From Flammeovirgaceae bacterium (GTDB lineage Bacteria > Bacteroidota > Bacteroidia > Cytophagales > Cyclobacteriaceae): a stretch of 64,000 nt of DNA. Both the position numbers and the translations under genes were made by a program. Shown here one piece after another: positions 16,347-24,551 of the stretch (positions are counted from its first letter, which is position 1; each line of letters begins with the position of its first letter). Below the pieces are notes generated by a model. The model searched no databases. It was given only the letters and a program-made list of their open reading frames with translations, and was not told where the DNA came from. Location of the stretch: assembly GCA_015180985.1 (NCBI GenBank), contig CP054185.1, positions 1,791,001-1,855,000 on the forward strand, in the 5' to 3' direction.

Positions 16347-17774
16347 TTAAACCTTGGCCGTCTTCCATCCGCCTCGTGAAAAAAGCCATAAGGTAAACAG
16401 CCCTACCGAGGTCTCGGAAATGAACACACCCCAAAACACACCCGACTGCTGCCAGTTTAAGTGAATGGCCAGGAACCACGACAGCGGTATCTGGATGAGC
16501 CAGAAAAACACCACGTTAATTTTGGTCGGGGTTTGCGTATCGCCTGCACCGTTAAAGGCCTGCACCGAAACCATCCACCAGCCGTACACAAACAGCGAGT
16601 AGGAGAGTATGCGCAGCCATTCAGCGCCTACGGCAATCACCCGCGCATCGGTTGTGAAAATACCCATCAGGGCGTTGTTAAAGAAAAAATAAACAAACGA
16701 AACACCCACCAGGAAAATCATATTGTACCCCCCGATTTTCCAAACAGATGATTCAGCCCGTTCGGGACTGCCCGCACCGAGGTTTTGCCCCACCAGGGTG
16801 GCCGCTGCATTGGATAGTCCCCAGGCGGGCATCATGGTAAACATCATCAGCCGGATGGCAATGGTTGAGCCGGCCACCGCTTCGCTGCCGATTTCCGACA
16901 AAATGCGCATCAGGAAAATCCATGACGTCATGGCCACAATCATCTGGCCTATGCCGCCCAGTGAGGTTCTGAAAATGTTCAGGATGATTTTTGCATCCCA
17001 AACCAGTTGAGCGTACATGGCTTTAATGTGTTTTCCGCCATGAAACAGCGTGTACAACTGAACCAGCACCCCGGCCCCCCGGCCAATGTTGGTGGCCATG
17101 GCCGCGCCTTCAATGCCGAAGGCCGGAATAAATCCCCAGCCGAAAATCAACAACGGATCCAACAGGATATTAATGCCATTGGCGATCCACAGCACACGCA
17201 TGGCGATGGCGGCATCGCCCGCACCGCGAAATACTGCGTTGATGATAAACAGCAGCATGATAACCGCATTGCCACCCAGCATCCATTGCGTGTAGCGGTA
17301 GCCTTCGGTTAGCGCCCACGCATCGGCACCCATCAGTTGAAGCAACTCCTTGGCGTAAAAGATTCCGGCTATTGCAAATGGCAATGATGCGAGTATGCCA
17401 AGGAAGATAGATTGAATGGCTGAGCGGCCGGCCTCTTCGTTGTTTTTCTCGCCCACTCTTCGCGCAATAATGGCCGTTACTGCGGTGGCCAATCCCATAG
17501 CAATGGAGTATAAAAGAAACAGGTAGGTTTCGGTAAGTCCAACGGTAGCTACGGCCGAAGGGCCCAGTTTGCCAACGAAGAAAATATCAACCACAGCAAA
17601 GGTGGATTCCATTACCAGTTCGAGGATCATCGGAACGGCCAGCAGGAAAATAGCACGCCTGATACCTATTTGGGTGTAGTCGGCCTCGGTGCCGCTCATG
17701 GCATTTTTAAGTTCCTGCCAAATGGATGGACGCACCGGAGTAGCGGGAGGGGATGAAGAGGGGTTTTGTTGCAT
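16347..17774 (-). CDS. MATE family multidrug/cation efflux transporter
   Basis: Twelve-span inner membrane exporter driven by H+ or Na+. The 475-aa protein shows the two homologous MatE halves, beginning with RAIFLLAVPMILELVMESTFAVVDIFFVGKLG and with the second half at VAMTSWIFLMRILSEIGSEAVAG. FNGAGDTQTPTKIN near residue 415 is a typical MATE segment. It converges with the C25 peptidase gene with a 5-nt gap. The substrate cannot be told from sequence. Confidence 0.93.
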   Translation of the reverse strand: MQQNPSSSPPATPVRPSIWQELKNAMSGTEADYTQIGIRRAIFLLAVPMILELVMESTFAVVDIFFVGKLGPSAVATVGLTETYLFLLYSIAMGLATAVTAIIARRVGEKNNEEAGRSAIQSIFLGILASLPFAIAGIFYAKELLQLMGADAWALTEGYRYTQWMLGGNAVIMLLFIINAVFRGAGDAAIAMRVLWIANGINILLDPLLIFGWGFIPAFGIEGAAMATNIGRGAGVLVQLYTLFHGGKHIKAMYAQLVWDAKIILNIFRTSLGGIGQMIVAMTSWIFLMRILSEIGSEAVAGSTIAIRLMMFTMMPAWGLSNAAATLVGQNLGAGSPERAESSVWKIGGYNMIFLVGVSFVYFFFNNALMGIFTTDARVIAVGAEWLRILSYSLFVYGWWMVSVQAFNGAGDTQTPTKINVVFFWLIQIPLSWFLAIHLNWQQSGVFWGVFISETSVGLFTLWLFSRGGWKTAKV

Positions 17775-17851
17775 GGTTGTGGCTTACCAGATTTCAAATG
17801 TACCCTATTTACTAACAATCTTGTTTCAACAGCAACTAATTGTTATTGGTA

Positions 17852-18691
17852 TCAGGCTTCCAGCAGTTGCTTAATGTTGAACTTTTTCATTTTTAAGAAT
17901 GCTTGCATTACTCTTCCGGATCGCTTCTCATCACTCATCAGGCTATCCAGAACAGCAGGCACCACCTGCCAACTTACCCCAAAGGTATCTTTCAGCCAAC
18001 CGCACATGCTTTCCCGGCCTCCTTCGGTTAGTCGGTTCCAGTAGTAATCAATTTCTTGTTGATCATTGCATTCGATAACAAACGAATTGCCTTCCGCAAA
18101 GTCGGCATCGTGCGGAAGGGAACTGCTCATGGCATTAATAATGAAATTATTCAACTTAACCTGTGCAAACAGCAGGGTTCCTTCCGGCTGTTTTGCATGG
18201 GGTGGATAGGGAGCTTCCAGTAAAACTGTTGAGTTACTGAAAATACCGGTATAATGATTCAATGCACGTTTTACCAGGCTGCTCTTGGCATTGGCGAACA
18301 ATAGGCTCGGAACAATTTTCTGATGAGAATTAATGGCGTCAACGTCCAGTTGCCAGTTCACACCAAACCGGTCCCTTATCCATGCATAGTTTTCCGACCA
18401 GTCGTATTTCCCCAACGGCATGAGGATATCGCCATCTGTTGAGAGTAAGTGGTATAACCGGTTAATCTCGGTTTCGCTGCCGCAATACACATAATATGAA
18501 ATGGCTGAGTTTACGCTAAAGGACGGTCCGCCATTTAACGCCATGAATTTCGTTCCGCCAGTTATAAAGGTTGTGGCTAATGCTGATTTTTTAAGGATGG
18601 CCGAACCCGGAAAAGCGGAGCAATAGAATTCAGCAGCTTTGTGTGCGTTGTTGTTAAACCACAAACAAGGATAGATATTGGTGTTCGTCAT
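17852..18691 (-). CDS. Two-domain VOC/PhnB-like protein
   Basis: Member of the vicinal oxygen chelate superfamily, PhnB/YdcD-like branch. Two tandem domains can be read: residues 1-125 (IYPCLWFNNNAHKAAEFYCSAFPGS...WIRDRFGVNWQLD) and 130-260 (KIVPSLLFANAKSSLVKRALNHYTGIF...WLKDTFGVSWQVVP), with the repeated D-x-F-G-V-x-W-Q signature. The domains often bind metal and small substrates or antibiotics; the substrate here is unknown. It is the last gene of a same-strand series of small-molecule-type genes from 21387 to 17852. Confidence 0.85.
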   Translation of the reverse strand: MTNTNIYPCLWFNNNAHKAAEFYCSAFPGSAILKKSALATTFITGGTKFMALNGGPSFSVNSAISYYVYCGSETEINRLYHLLSTDGDILMPLGKYDWSENYAWIRDRFGVNWQLDVDAINSHQKIVPSLLFANAKSSLVKRALNHYTGIFSNSTVLLEAPYPPHAKQPEGTLLFAQVKLNNFIINAMSSSLPHDADFAEGNSFVIECNDQQEIDYYWNRLTEGGRESMCGWLKDTFGVSWQVVPAVLDSLMSDEKRSGRVMQAFLKMKKFNIKQLLEA

Positions 18692-18744
18692 GGGATTATT
18701 TTTATGGTTGTTTTTCTTTGACCGGGGCCCTGAATTGCATTTTG

Positions 18745-19341
18745 TTAACCTCCCATAACACCGGTCTTGACTTTGCCGGCCCGCTTGTAGTGTGCGATAA
18801 TTACTCCGGTTGGTGTAACAGAACTTTTTTCCAAAGTAAATGATGCTGCGCTCGAACTATTGTTGAACAGATTTTTTCCCTTACCCAGAATTAATGGATG
18901 AATTTTTAACCTGAGTTCGTCTGCTAAATCATGCTTAAGCAATAAGTGAACGAGCTCGCTACTGCCCCAAACCTGCATATCCGGACCTTTTGAGTTTTTC
19001 ACTTTTTTTATGTCAGCTATGGATTTGATGAAGACAGAATTATTCCACCGCGACTTTTTGCGGGTTTTTGAAAGGACGTATTTTGTTCCATTGTTGATAC
19101 CCGGCCAGAAGTCTGAATGAGCAGGCCAGTAATCCTCCCAGATTTCAAACGTTTTCCTGCCCAACAGATAATCTGCCGGTTGTTGTAATTCCTCCTGTAC
19201 TACGTTGGCATACGTTTGATCATCATACGGAGCAACCCAACCTCCATATTTAAAACCGCCTGATGGGTCTTCTTTGGGGCTACCGGGTCCTTGCAAAACG
19301 CCATCCAATGTGATCATCGACAGGATAATTATTTTTCTCAT
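18745..19341 (-). CDS. Dihydrofolate reductase-like (RibD C-terminal domain) protein
   Basis: NAD(P)H-dependent reductase fold of the RibD_C family, not the essential FolA. The 198-aa sequence has the start motif MRKIIILSMITLDGVLQGPG, the YLLGRKTFEIWEDYWP segment, and WGSSELVHLLLKHDLADELRLKIHPLILGKGKNLF, which are typical of the stand-alone family found with VOC and AHSA1 genes. The reaction is unknown. It sits between two VOC genes. Confidence 0.88.
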   Translation of the reverse strand: MRKIIILSMITLDGVLQGPGSPKEDPSGGFKYGGWVAPYDDQTYANVVQEELQQPADYLLGRKTFEIWEDYWPAHSDFWPGINNGTKYVLSKTRKKSRWNNSVFIKSIADIKKVKNSKGPDMQVWGSSELVHLLLKHDLADELRLKIHPLILGKGKNLFNNSSSAASFTLEKSSVTPTGVIIAHYKRAGKVKTGVMGG

Positions 19342-19358
19342 GCTTAATGAATCCGGGT

Positions 19359-19796
19359 TTAGTCCTTAGCAGCACAATTGAACATCCAACGCACTCCAAA
19401 TTTATCCGTGCAACTTCCGAAGTAATCACCCCAGAACATATCCTGCAACTCCATTTCAATGGTGCCTCCGGCCGAAAGTGCCTTGAACAGCCGTCTTGTT
19501 TCTTCGCGCGTATCGGGTTCGAGGTTAATGTACACGTTGTTGCCCATGTTCACTTTAAAGCCCATGGATTCAGGTGCATCGGTGCCCATTAACCTATGGC
19601 CGCCCAGTATAGGCAGGCATACGTGCATCACCAGGTTTTTGTCAGCCTCTGCGATAGGCGGGGCATCGGGTGAAGGCGGAATGTCGCTGAATCGTGAAAT
19701 GCCGCCATCGAAATCATTACCAAAAACAGATTTGTAAAAAGTAAACGCTTCCTCGGTTTGCCGCGGAAAGTTCAGGTAGGTGCTTACGGTTGCCAT
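19359..19796 (-). CDS. VOC/PhnB-like single-domain protein
   Basis: A 145-aa protein of the PhnB branch: YLNFPRQTEEAFTFYKSVFGNDF at the start, then HVCLPILGGHRLMGTD, and the C-terminal W-G-D-Y-F-G-S-C-T-D-K-F-G-V-R-W-M-F signature. It probably binds a divalent metal and an unknown small molecule. An A/C-rich, G-poor leader precedes the start on the coding strand (19798-19831). Confidence 0.88.
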   Translation of the reverse strand: MATVSTYLNFPRQTEEAFTFYKSVFGNDFDGGISRFSDIPPSPDAPPIAEADKNLVMHVCLPILGGHRLMGTDAPESMGFKVNMGNNVYINLEPDTREETRRLFKALSAGGTIEMELQDMFWGDYFGSCTDKFGVRWMFNCAAKD

Positions 19797-19797
19797 G

Positions 19798-19831
19798 AGT
19801 TTAGTTGTTAGTTATTCGTTGTTAGTTGTTT
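19798..19831 (-). other. A/C-rich G-poor leader element shared with 59122-59158
   Basis: Read on the minus strand this leader contains AACAACTAACAAC and CGAATAACTAACAACTAA directly before the start of the VOC gene at 19796. The leader of the gene at 59159 contains AACAACTAACAAC and CGAATAACGAACAACTAA in the same sense. Low secondary structure before a start may aid translation in a phylum with weak Shine-Dalgarno use; this is inference. Confidence 0.35.
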
Positions 19832-20712
19832 GAAGCAGCTTCGCAAATGGCCTTTAGTTTCTTTAACGCACGAGGCCATGCTTCGGTGAAGTAATCTTTG
19901 AACTGTGCATTGGAGTCCATTTCCACTTTAACTATCGTTTTACCATTTGCTTCAGTAAATGAATAATCTTCGCGTGAACCTGCCCATTCGTCAACACCCG
20001 GGCCGCTGGTAATTTCATTTCCATCGCTCACCATTCCGTAATGTTCAAGTGAAACATATTTGTTGGGTATCAACTCAGCAACCCGGCTCACAATACCTTC
20101 GGTTTTACCTTCCTGGTTGGTTCCGATAAAAAGTATTTTTGTGCCTTTTACCCAGTTTCCCTTGTAATGCGATGTGGGGTTGAATTCGGCTGTCCATTTG
20201 CGGTACGTTTTATCATCAAGCATTGTATGATAGACCTTTTCGGCAGGGGCATTAATAGTGGTTTCAAAAACAAGTCGCTCAAACTTTGAGGAAAGCTCAA
20301 CATATTTTTTAAAGTTATCCAGTATCGCCTGCCACCCCGCGCGCTGCATTTCTATGGAGTGAACGCTTTCGGTTTCGAATGTTTCAGACACGGAGGTATA
20401 ATCTCCATTGGGCGCAAACGTAACAGAAACCTTTCGTCCATCCGACATCGTGTAGTCAATTTTCCGGTGCTCATCCACGCGGGTATAGATTCCGGTAAAG
20501 TCAAAACTCATACTTCCGTCACGGGCGGCCATGCGTGAAAGAAATTTACCTCCAACCCGCAAATCGTTTTCGGCATGAGGGGTATGCCAGTCATCCGATG
20601 CCTTATTCCATCGGGTAACGTGTTGGGGTAGTGTCCAGAGTGGCCACACTTTTTCTACCGGTGCGTTAATGGTGGCTTGCACGGTAATGGTTGTTTTAGC
20701 AGCAGTTTCCAT
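19822..20712 (-). CDS. Tandem SRPBCC (AHSA1-like) protein
   Basis: Two START/Bet v1-type domains in one 296-aa chain. Domain 1 (about 7-140) begins TITVQATINAPVEKVWPLWTLPQHVTRWNKASDDWHTP; domain 2 (about 146-290) begins LVFETTINAPAEKVYHTMLDDKTYRKWTAEFNP. Both carry the family's NAPxEKVW/Y start. AHSA1-type domains bind hydrophobic ligands; the ligand here is unknown. It lies in a same-strand series with VOC and DHFR-like genes. Confidence 0.88.
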   Translation of the reverse strand: METAAKTTITVQATINAPVEKVWPLWTLPQHVTRWNKASDDWHTPHAENDLRVGGKFLSRMAARDGSMSFDFTGIYTRVDEHRKIDYTMSDGRKVSVTFAPNGDYTSVSETFETESVHSIEMQRAGWQAILDNFKKYVELSSKFERLVFETTINAPAEKVYHTMLDDKTYRKWTAEFNPTSHYKGNWVKGTKILFIGTNQEGKTEGIVSRVAELIPNKYVSLEHYGMVSDGNEITSGPGVDEWAGSREDYSFTEANGKTIVKVEMDSNAQFKDYFTEAWPRALKKLKAICEAASNN

Positions 20713-20725
20713 AGTTTAGTTGAGT

Positions 20726-21133
20726 TTAATTTTTTGACAATGCGTTTTCATCCATGTAAAGTATTTCCCACTGGTGGCCGTCAAGGTCGGCAAAACTGTG
20801 GCCGTACATCCAGCCGTGATCCTGCGGTTTCATGTAGGTTGTTCCTCCGGCTTTAACGGCCTTGTTAATCACCTCATCTACTTCAGCCCTGCTGGAAGCA
20901 TCCAGTGCAATCAGTACTTCGGTATGCCTTCGGGCATCGCAGATTTCTTTTTTTGTGAATGTTTTGAAATAGGGCTCTGTGATTAGCATGGCATAGATGT
21001 TTTCGCTGATAACCATACAGGCGGCCTTATCATCGGTAAATTGTGGATTGAATAAAAAACCAAGTGATTTAAAAAAAGTCATCGAATCACCAAGATTTTT
21101 TACCGGAAGGTTTACAAAGATTTGTCGAGCCAT
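20726..21133 (-). CDS. VOC family (glyoxalase-like) protein
   Basis: A 135-aa glyoxalase/bleomycin-resistance-fold protein: QIFVNLPVKNLGDSMTFFKSLGFLFNPQFTDDKAACMVI and the C-terminal MYGHSFADLDGHQWEILYMD, where the last Glu matches the family's metal ligand. It overlaps the next upstream gene (21112-21387) by 22 nt, so the two are probably cotranslated. Confidence 0.9.
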   Translation of the reverse strand: MARQIFVNLPVKNLGDSMTFFKSLGFLFNPQFTDDKAACMVISENIYAMLITEPYFKTFTKKEICDARRHTEVLIALDASSRAEVDEVINKAVKAGGTTYMKPQDHGWMYGHSFADLDGHQWEILYMDENALSKN

Positions 21134-21387
21134 GATTTTATGGGGTTGCTATTCAATAGGGGTTGGTCATTTTCAAGTATTTCAATGTAGAACCCGAGTC
21201 GGTTCAATAACTTAACTACGTCTTCACTATGAATTGGTTCTCTTTTGCTTTTTATCCGCATAACTTTGTCGCAATCTTCTAGATCGAAATTAATGACGTA
21301 GGCAGGATACACTTCCTTCAGCAGGGACGAAATCATAAGTGCTTCATGGTGATGGGTGATTTGCGTTTTGAACACTTCAATTTGCAT
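21112..21387 (-). CDS. Small HMA-like ferredoxin-fold protein
   Basis: A 91-aa protein (MQIEVFKTQITHHHEALMIS...) whose beta-alpha-beta pattern and NFDLEDCDKVMRI-x-S-K segment resemble small Bacteroidota proteins related to heavy-metal-associated domains, but the CxxC metal motif is missing. The start at 21387 is chosen because the longer reading adds a membrane-like stretch on a gene that otherwise looks soluble. Its 3' end overlaps the VOC gene. The function is unknown. Confidence 0.6.
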   Translation of the reverse strand: MQIEVFKTQITHHHEALMISSLLKEVYPAYVINFDLEDCDKVMRIKSKREPIHSEDVVKLLNRLGFYIEILENDQPLLNSNPIKSWLDKSL

Positions 21388-21509
21388 GTGCGATGGGTTA
21401 ACAATACAAACGTAGCACACAACCAGATACAACAAGGGGTGTAAATCTGCCATTCACGGGGGTTGTTTGCGACAACCTTAACCCTTAGTTTTGATAAAAA
21501 ACTAAGGAT

Positions 21510-22496
21510 ATGAAAACCATTTCCATTTTAGTGCCACGGGGTGCGGTGGCTTTGAGTTGCATTGAGGGTCCGTTTATTCTTTTTAATAAAGCAAACGAGT
21601 TTCTGACCAGCGTTGGGCAGCAACCGCTTTTTCAGATTCAGCTGGTAGGCCTGACTCCTGATGCGCAGGTTTACGATCAGTTTTTTACTGTGAAACCGCA
21701 TACAACCATTGATCAGGTAGAGCATACTGACCTTATTATAATTCCAGCTGTGAACGGAAATTTTACGGAAGTAATTGATACTAACCGCGATTTCCTGCCC
21801 TGGATTAAGCGGCAACATGAAAAGGGAGCAGAGGTAGCCAGCCTGTGCGTGGGTGCCTTTTTACTGGCGTCAACCGGTTTACTCAACGGGAAGAAATGTT
21901 CAACGCACTGGAGTGCCGTTGATACGTTCCGCGAAATGTTTCCGGACGTGGAACTTGTCTCTGATCGCGTAATAACGGATGAGCAAGGCGTGTATTCCAG
22001 CGGAGGGGCAAGTTCGTTCTGGAATTTGTTGCTTTACCTTTTGGAAAAATACACCAACAGGGAAATGGCTATTTTGTTCTCAAAATATTACGCTATTGAA
22101 ATTGACCGGTATACGCAATCTCCTTTTATCATTTTCCAGGGCCAAAAGGAGCACAAGGATCCGGTAATCCGCAAAGCTCAGGAGTTTATTGAAGCCAATT
22201 ACCAGGAAAAGATAAGTGTGGAGCAGTTGGCCAGCATGTTTGCGCTGGGGCGCAGAAACCTGGAACGCAGGTTTAAGAAAGCCACTTCCAATTCAGTAAT
22301 TGAATACCTGCAACGTGTGAAGATAGAAGCGGCCAAAAAGAGTCTTGAGATTTCGCATGAGAATGTAACTGAGGTCATGTATAAAGTGGGTTATTCCGAT
22401 GCAAAAGCTTTTCGTGATGTTTTTAAAAAAGTTACCGGCATGACGCCCCTGGAATACCGTAAGAAGTACAACGCAGCAGAAGCAACAGCCGCTTAA
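21510..22496 (+). CDS. GlxA-type AraC regulator with DJ-1/PfpI domain
   Basis: Transcription regulator with an N-terminal DJ-1/PfpI amidotransferase-like domain (residues about 1-190, with the nucleophile-elbow Cys in ASLCVGAFLLASTGLL) and a C-terminal AraC DNA-binding domain (ISVEQLASMFALGRRNLERRFKKATSNS and VMYKVGYSDAKAFRDVFKKVTGMTPLEYRKKY). It is divergent from the VOC/SRPBCC/DHFR series with a 122-nt gap, so it may control that series. The stop is 1 nt from the start of the YkgJ-like gene. Confidence 0.92.
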   Translation: MKTISILVPRGAVALSCIEGPFILFNKANEFLTSVGQQPLFQIQLVGLTPDAQVYDQFFTVKPHTTIDQVEHTDLIIIPAVNGNFTEVIDTNRDFLPWIKRQHEKGAEVASLCVGAFLLASTGLLNGKKCSTHWSAVDTFREMFPDVELVSDRVITDEQGVYSSGGASSFWNLLLYLLEKYTNREMAILFSKYYAIEIDRYTQSPFIIFQGQKEHKDPVIRKAQEFIEANYQEKISVEQLASMFALGRRNLERRFKKATSNSVIEYLQRVKIEAAKKSLEISHENVTEVMYKVGYSDAKAFRDVFKKVTGMTPLEYRKKYNAAEATAA

Positions 22497-22497
22497 T

Positions 22498-22998
22498 ATG
22501 AGCGTACCTGATCTACCTGCGTTTAGTGAAAAATCGAAGCGGCTTTCAAAGGAAAATCAAAAATTTCTGTTGAAACTGAAGGATAAAAATCCCCGCAAAG
22601 TAGATGACGTATTTCACCGCCTGCACGATGAGGTATTTGAACAAACCGATTGCCTTGCCTGTGCCAATTGCTGTAAAACCACAAGCCCGATTTTTTACCA
22701 AACCGATATTGAACGTGTCGCAAAGTCATTACGGATGAAGCCCGGTGATTTTGTAAAAAAATACCTTCGTGTAGATGAAGACAATGATTTAGTGCTGCAA
22801 TCAACACCTTGCCCCTTTCTGCTTGCTGATAACCGTTGTAAAATATACACGGATCGGCCTAAAGCCTGCCGGGAGTATCCGCACACCAACCGGAAAAAGA
22901 TGGTTCAGATTATGGATTTGACACACAGGAATACGCTGGTTTGCCCCGCGGTTTTGGAAATGGTAGAGCAGTTTAAAAGATTGAGCCTTGAATTCTGA
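22498..22998 (+). CDS. YkgJ family cysteine cluster protein
   Basis: Small protein of the YkgJ/UPF0153 family, thought to bind zinc or an Fe-S cluster. The 166-aa chain has C-L-A-C-A-N-C-C in its middle, then CPFLLADNRCKIYTDRPKACREYP, the typical spaced cysteines. The role is not known; it starts 1 nt after the GlxA-type regulator and is 17 nt before the P1 peptidase, so the three may be cotranscribed. Confidence 0.9.
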   Translation: MSVPDLPAFSEKSKRLSKENQKFLLKLKDKNPRKVDDVFHRLHDEVFEQTDCLACANCCKTTSPIFYQTDIERVAKSLRMKPGDFVKKYLRVDEDNDLVLQSTPCPFLLADNRCKIYTDRPKACREYPHTNRKKMVQIMDLTHRNTLVCPAVLEMVEQFKRLSLEF

Positions 22999-23015
22999 AC
23001 CTTAAATTTTGAATA

Positions 23016-24158
23016 ATGAACCTTATCAAAAGCGCATTAATTATTGTATCGGTGCTGGTTGCGGGTTTACCGTACGTTTCGGGCCAAACCCGGGCGCGCG
23101 ATCTGGGCATTACCATCGGAGTGCTGCCCACCGGTAAACTGAATGCGATAACCGATGTTACGGGTGTAAAGGTTGGGCACACCACGCTGGTAGCGGGCAG
23201 TACAGTTCGTACAGGGGTTACTGCTATTTTGCCGCATGATGGAAACATATTCCAGGAAAAAGTACCGGCAGCCATTTTTGTAGGTAACGGATTCGGAAAG
23301 CTTGCAGGCAGTACACAGGTAAAGGAACTTGGCAATATTGAAACACCCATTATACTCACCAATACATTATGTGTTTCCACAGGAATCGAAGCTGTTATCG
23401 AGTACACGCTAAATCAAAAAGGAAATGAGCATGTGCAGTCGGTAAATGCCGTAGTTGGTGAGACTAATGATGGATATTTGAATGACATCCGCGGCAGGCA
23501 TGTAAGCCGTCAGCATGTGCTGGATGCGCTTTCATCCGCATCCGGTGGTTCGGTGAGGGAAGGAAATGTTGGTGCAGGTACGGGCACGGTATGCTTCGGC
23601 TTTAAAGGCGGTATCGGTACGTCATCGCGGGTACTTCCAAAAAGCCTGGGCGGTTATACAGTAGGCGTGCTGGTACAAACCAACTTTGGCGGTGTTTTGC
23701 AGATTGATGGTGCCCCGGTAGGGGAAGAGTTGAAAAAATTTTACCTGCGGGATCAACTTACCGAAAAAGCTGATGGCTCCTGCATAATTGTAGTGGCTAC
23801 CGATGCACCGCTGGATGCGCGTAACCTGGAGCGGCTTGCGCAGCGTGCCATGATGGGCTTAGCTAAAACCGGAGGTATTGGCAGCAACGGCAGCGGTGAT
23901 TATGTGATAAGTTTTTCAACGAACCCGCAGGTGAGGATTAAGCACGAAAAGGCGGGCTTATCGGATACAACGGTTTATGTGCGCAACGATGCCATGTCAC
24001 CTTTGTTTATGGCTACCATTGAAGCAACTGAGGAGGCGATCATTAATTCATTAATTGGTGCTGAAACAATGACGGGAAAAGACGGGCGAAAAGCAGAAGC
24101 ATTACCTCGCCAGGAGGTTCTTGCAATTTTGAGGAAATATGGTGCGGTGAAAAATTAA
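23016..24158 (+). CDS. P1 family (DmpA-like, S58) peptidase
   Basis: N-terminal-nucleophile aminopeptidase. The 380-aa protein has a signal peptide (IKSALIIVSVLVAGLPYVSGQ), then ITDVTGVKVGHTTL and the G-N-V-G-A-G-T-G-T-V-C-F-G-F-K-G-G-I-G-T-S-S-R segment in which the Ser after GIGT is the expected self-cleaving nucleophile by comparison with DmpA. GSNGSGDYVISFST and NDAMSPLFMATIEATEEAIINSL are also family motifs. It would mature into two chains in the periplasm. Confidence 0.92.
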   Translation: MNLIKSALIIVSVLVAGLPYVSGQTRARDLGITIGVLPTGKLNAITDVTGVKVGHTTLVAGSTVRTGVTAILPHDGNIFQEKVPAAIFVGNGFGKLAGSTQVKELGNIETPIILTNTLCVSTGIEAVIEYTLNQKGNEHVQSVNAVVGETNDGYLNDIRGRHVSRQHVLDALSSASGGSVREGNVGAGTGTVCFGFKGGIGTSSRVLPKSLGGYTVGVLVQTNFGGVLQIDGAPVGEELKKFYLRDQLTEKADGSCIIVVATDAPLDARNLERLAQRAMMGLAKTGGIGSNGSGDYVISFSTNPQVRIKHEKAGLSDTTVYVRNDAMSPLFMATIEATEEAIINSLIGAETMTGKDGRKAEALPRQEVLAILRKYGAVKN

Positions 24159-24184
24159 AAAAGTGGCCGTTTTGATTCGGCCAC
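24157..24184 (-). terminator. Terminator of trxA
   Basis: GTGGCCG (24163-24169) pairs with CGGCCAC (24178-24184) around an 8-nt loop. Read on the minus strand it is followed by six T, so it ends trxA; on the plus strand no T-run follows, so it is only a weak stop for the P1 peptidase gene. Confidence 0.7.
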
Positions 24185-24198
24185 CTGGTTATAATCGT

Positions 24199-24522
24199 TT
24201 AAGCTACCTGTGCTGCCAGCTTTTGCGAGAGTACCGATTTAGGCACTGCGCCCACTTGCTTATCAACAACCTGGCCGTTTTTAAACACCAGTAAGGTTGG
24301 AATAGAGCGGATGCCGAATTTGGCTGCGGTCTGCGGGTTTTCATCCACATTCAGTTTAGCCACCACGGCTTTGCCATCGTAGTCGCCAGCCAGTTCTTCC
24401 ACAATAGGGCCAATCATCTTACAAGGTCCGCACCATTCGGCCCAAAAGTCAACCAATACGGGCTTATCGGTTTTTACAATCTGATCAAAATTGGAGTCGT
24501 TGAGTTCAATCGTTTTTCCCAT
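24199..24522 (-). CDS. trxA: Thioredoxin
   Basis: Cytoplasmic thiol-disulfide oxidoreductase of 107 aa with the active site W-C-G-P-C-K (Cys31, Cys34) and the cis-Pro in SIPTLLVFKNG. Length and motifs are those of standard thioredoxin 1. It lies 29 nt after the dnaE stop on the same strand and has its own terminator. Confidence 0.96.
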   Translation of the reverse strand: MGKTIELNDSNFDQIVKTDKPVLVDFWAEWCGPCKMIGPIVEELAGDYDGKAVVAKLNVDENPQTAAKFGIRSIPTLLVFKNGQVVDKQVGAVPKSVLSQKLAAQVA

Positions 24523-24551
24523 GATAATAATGTTGTGAATTTATGTCAGTT

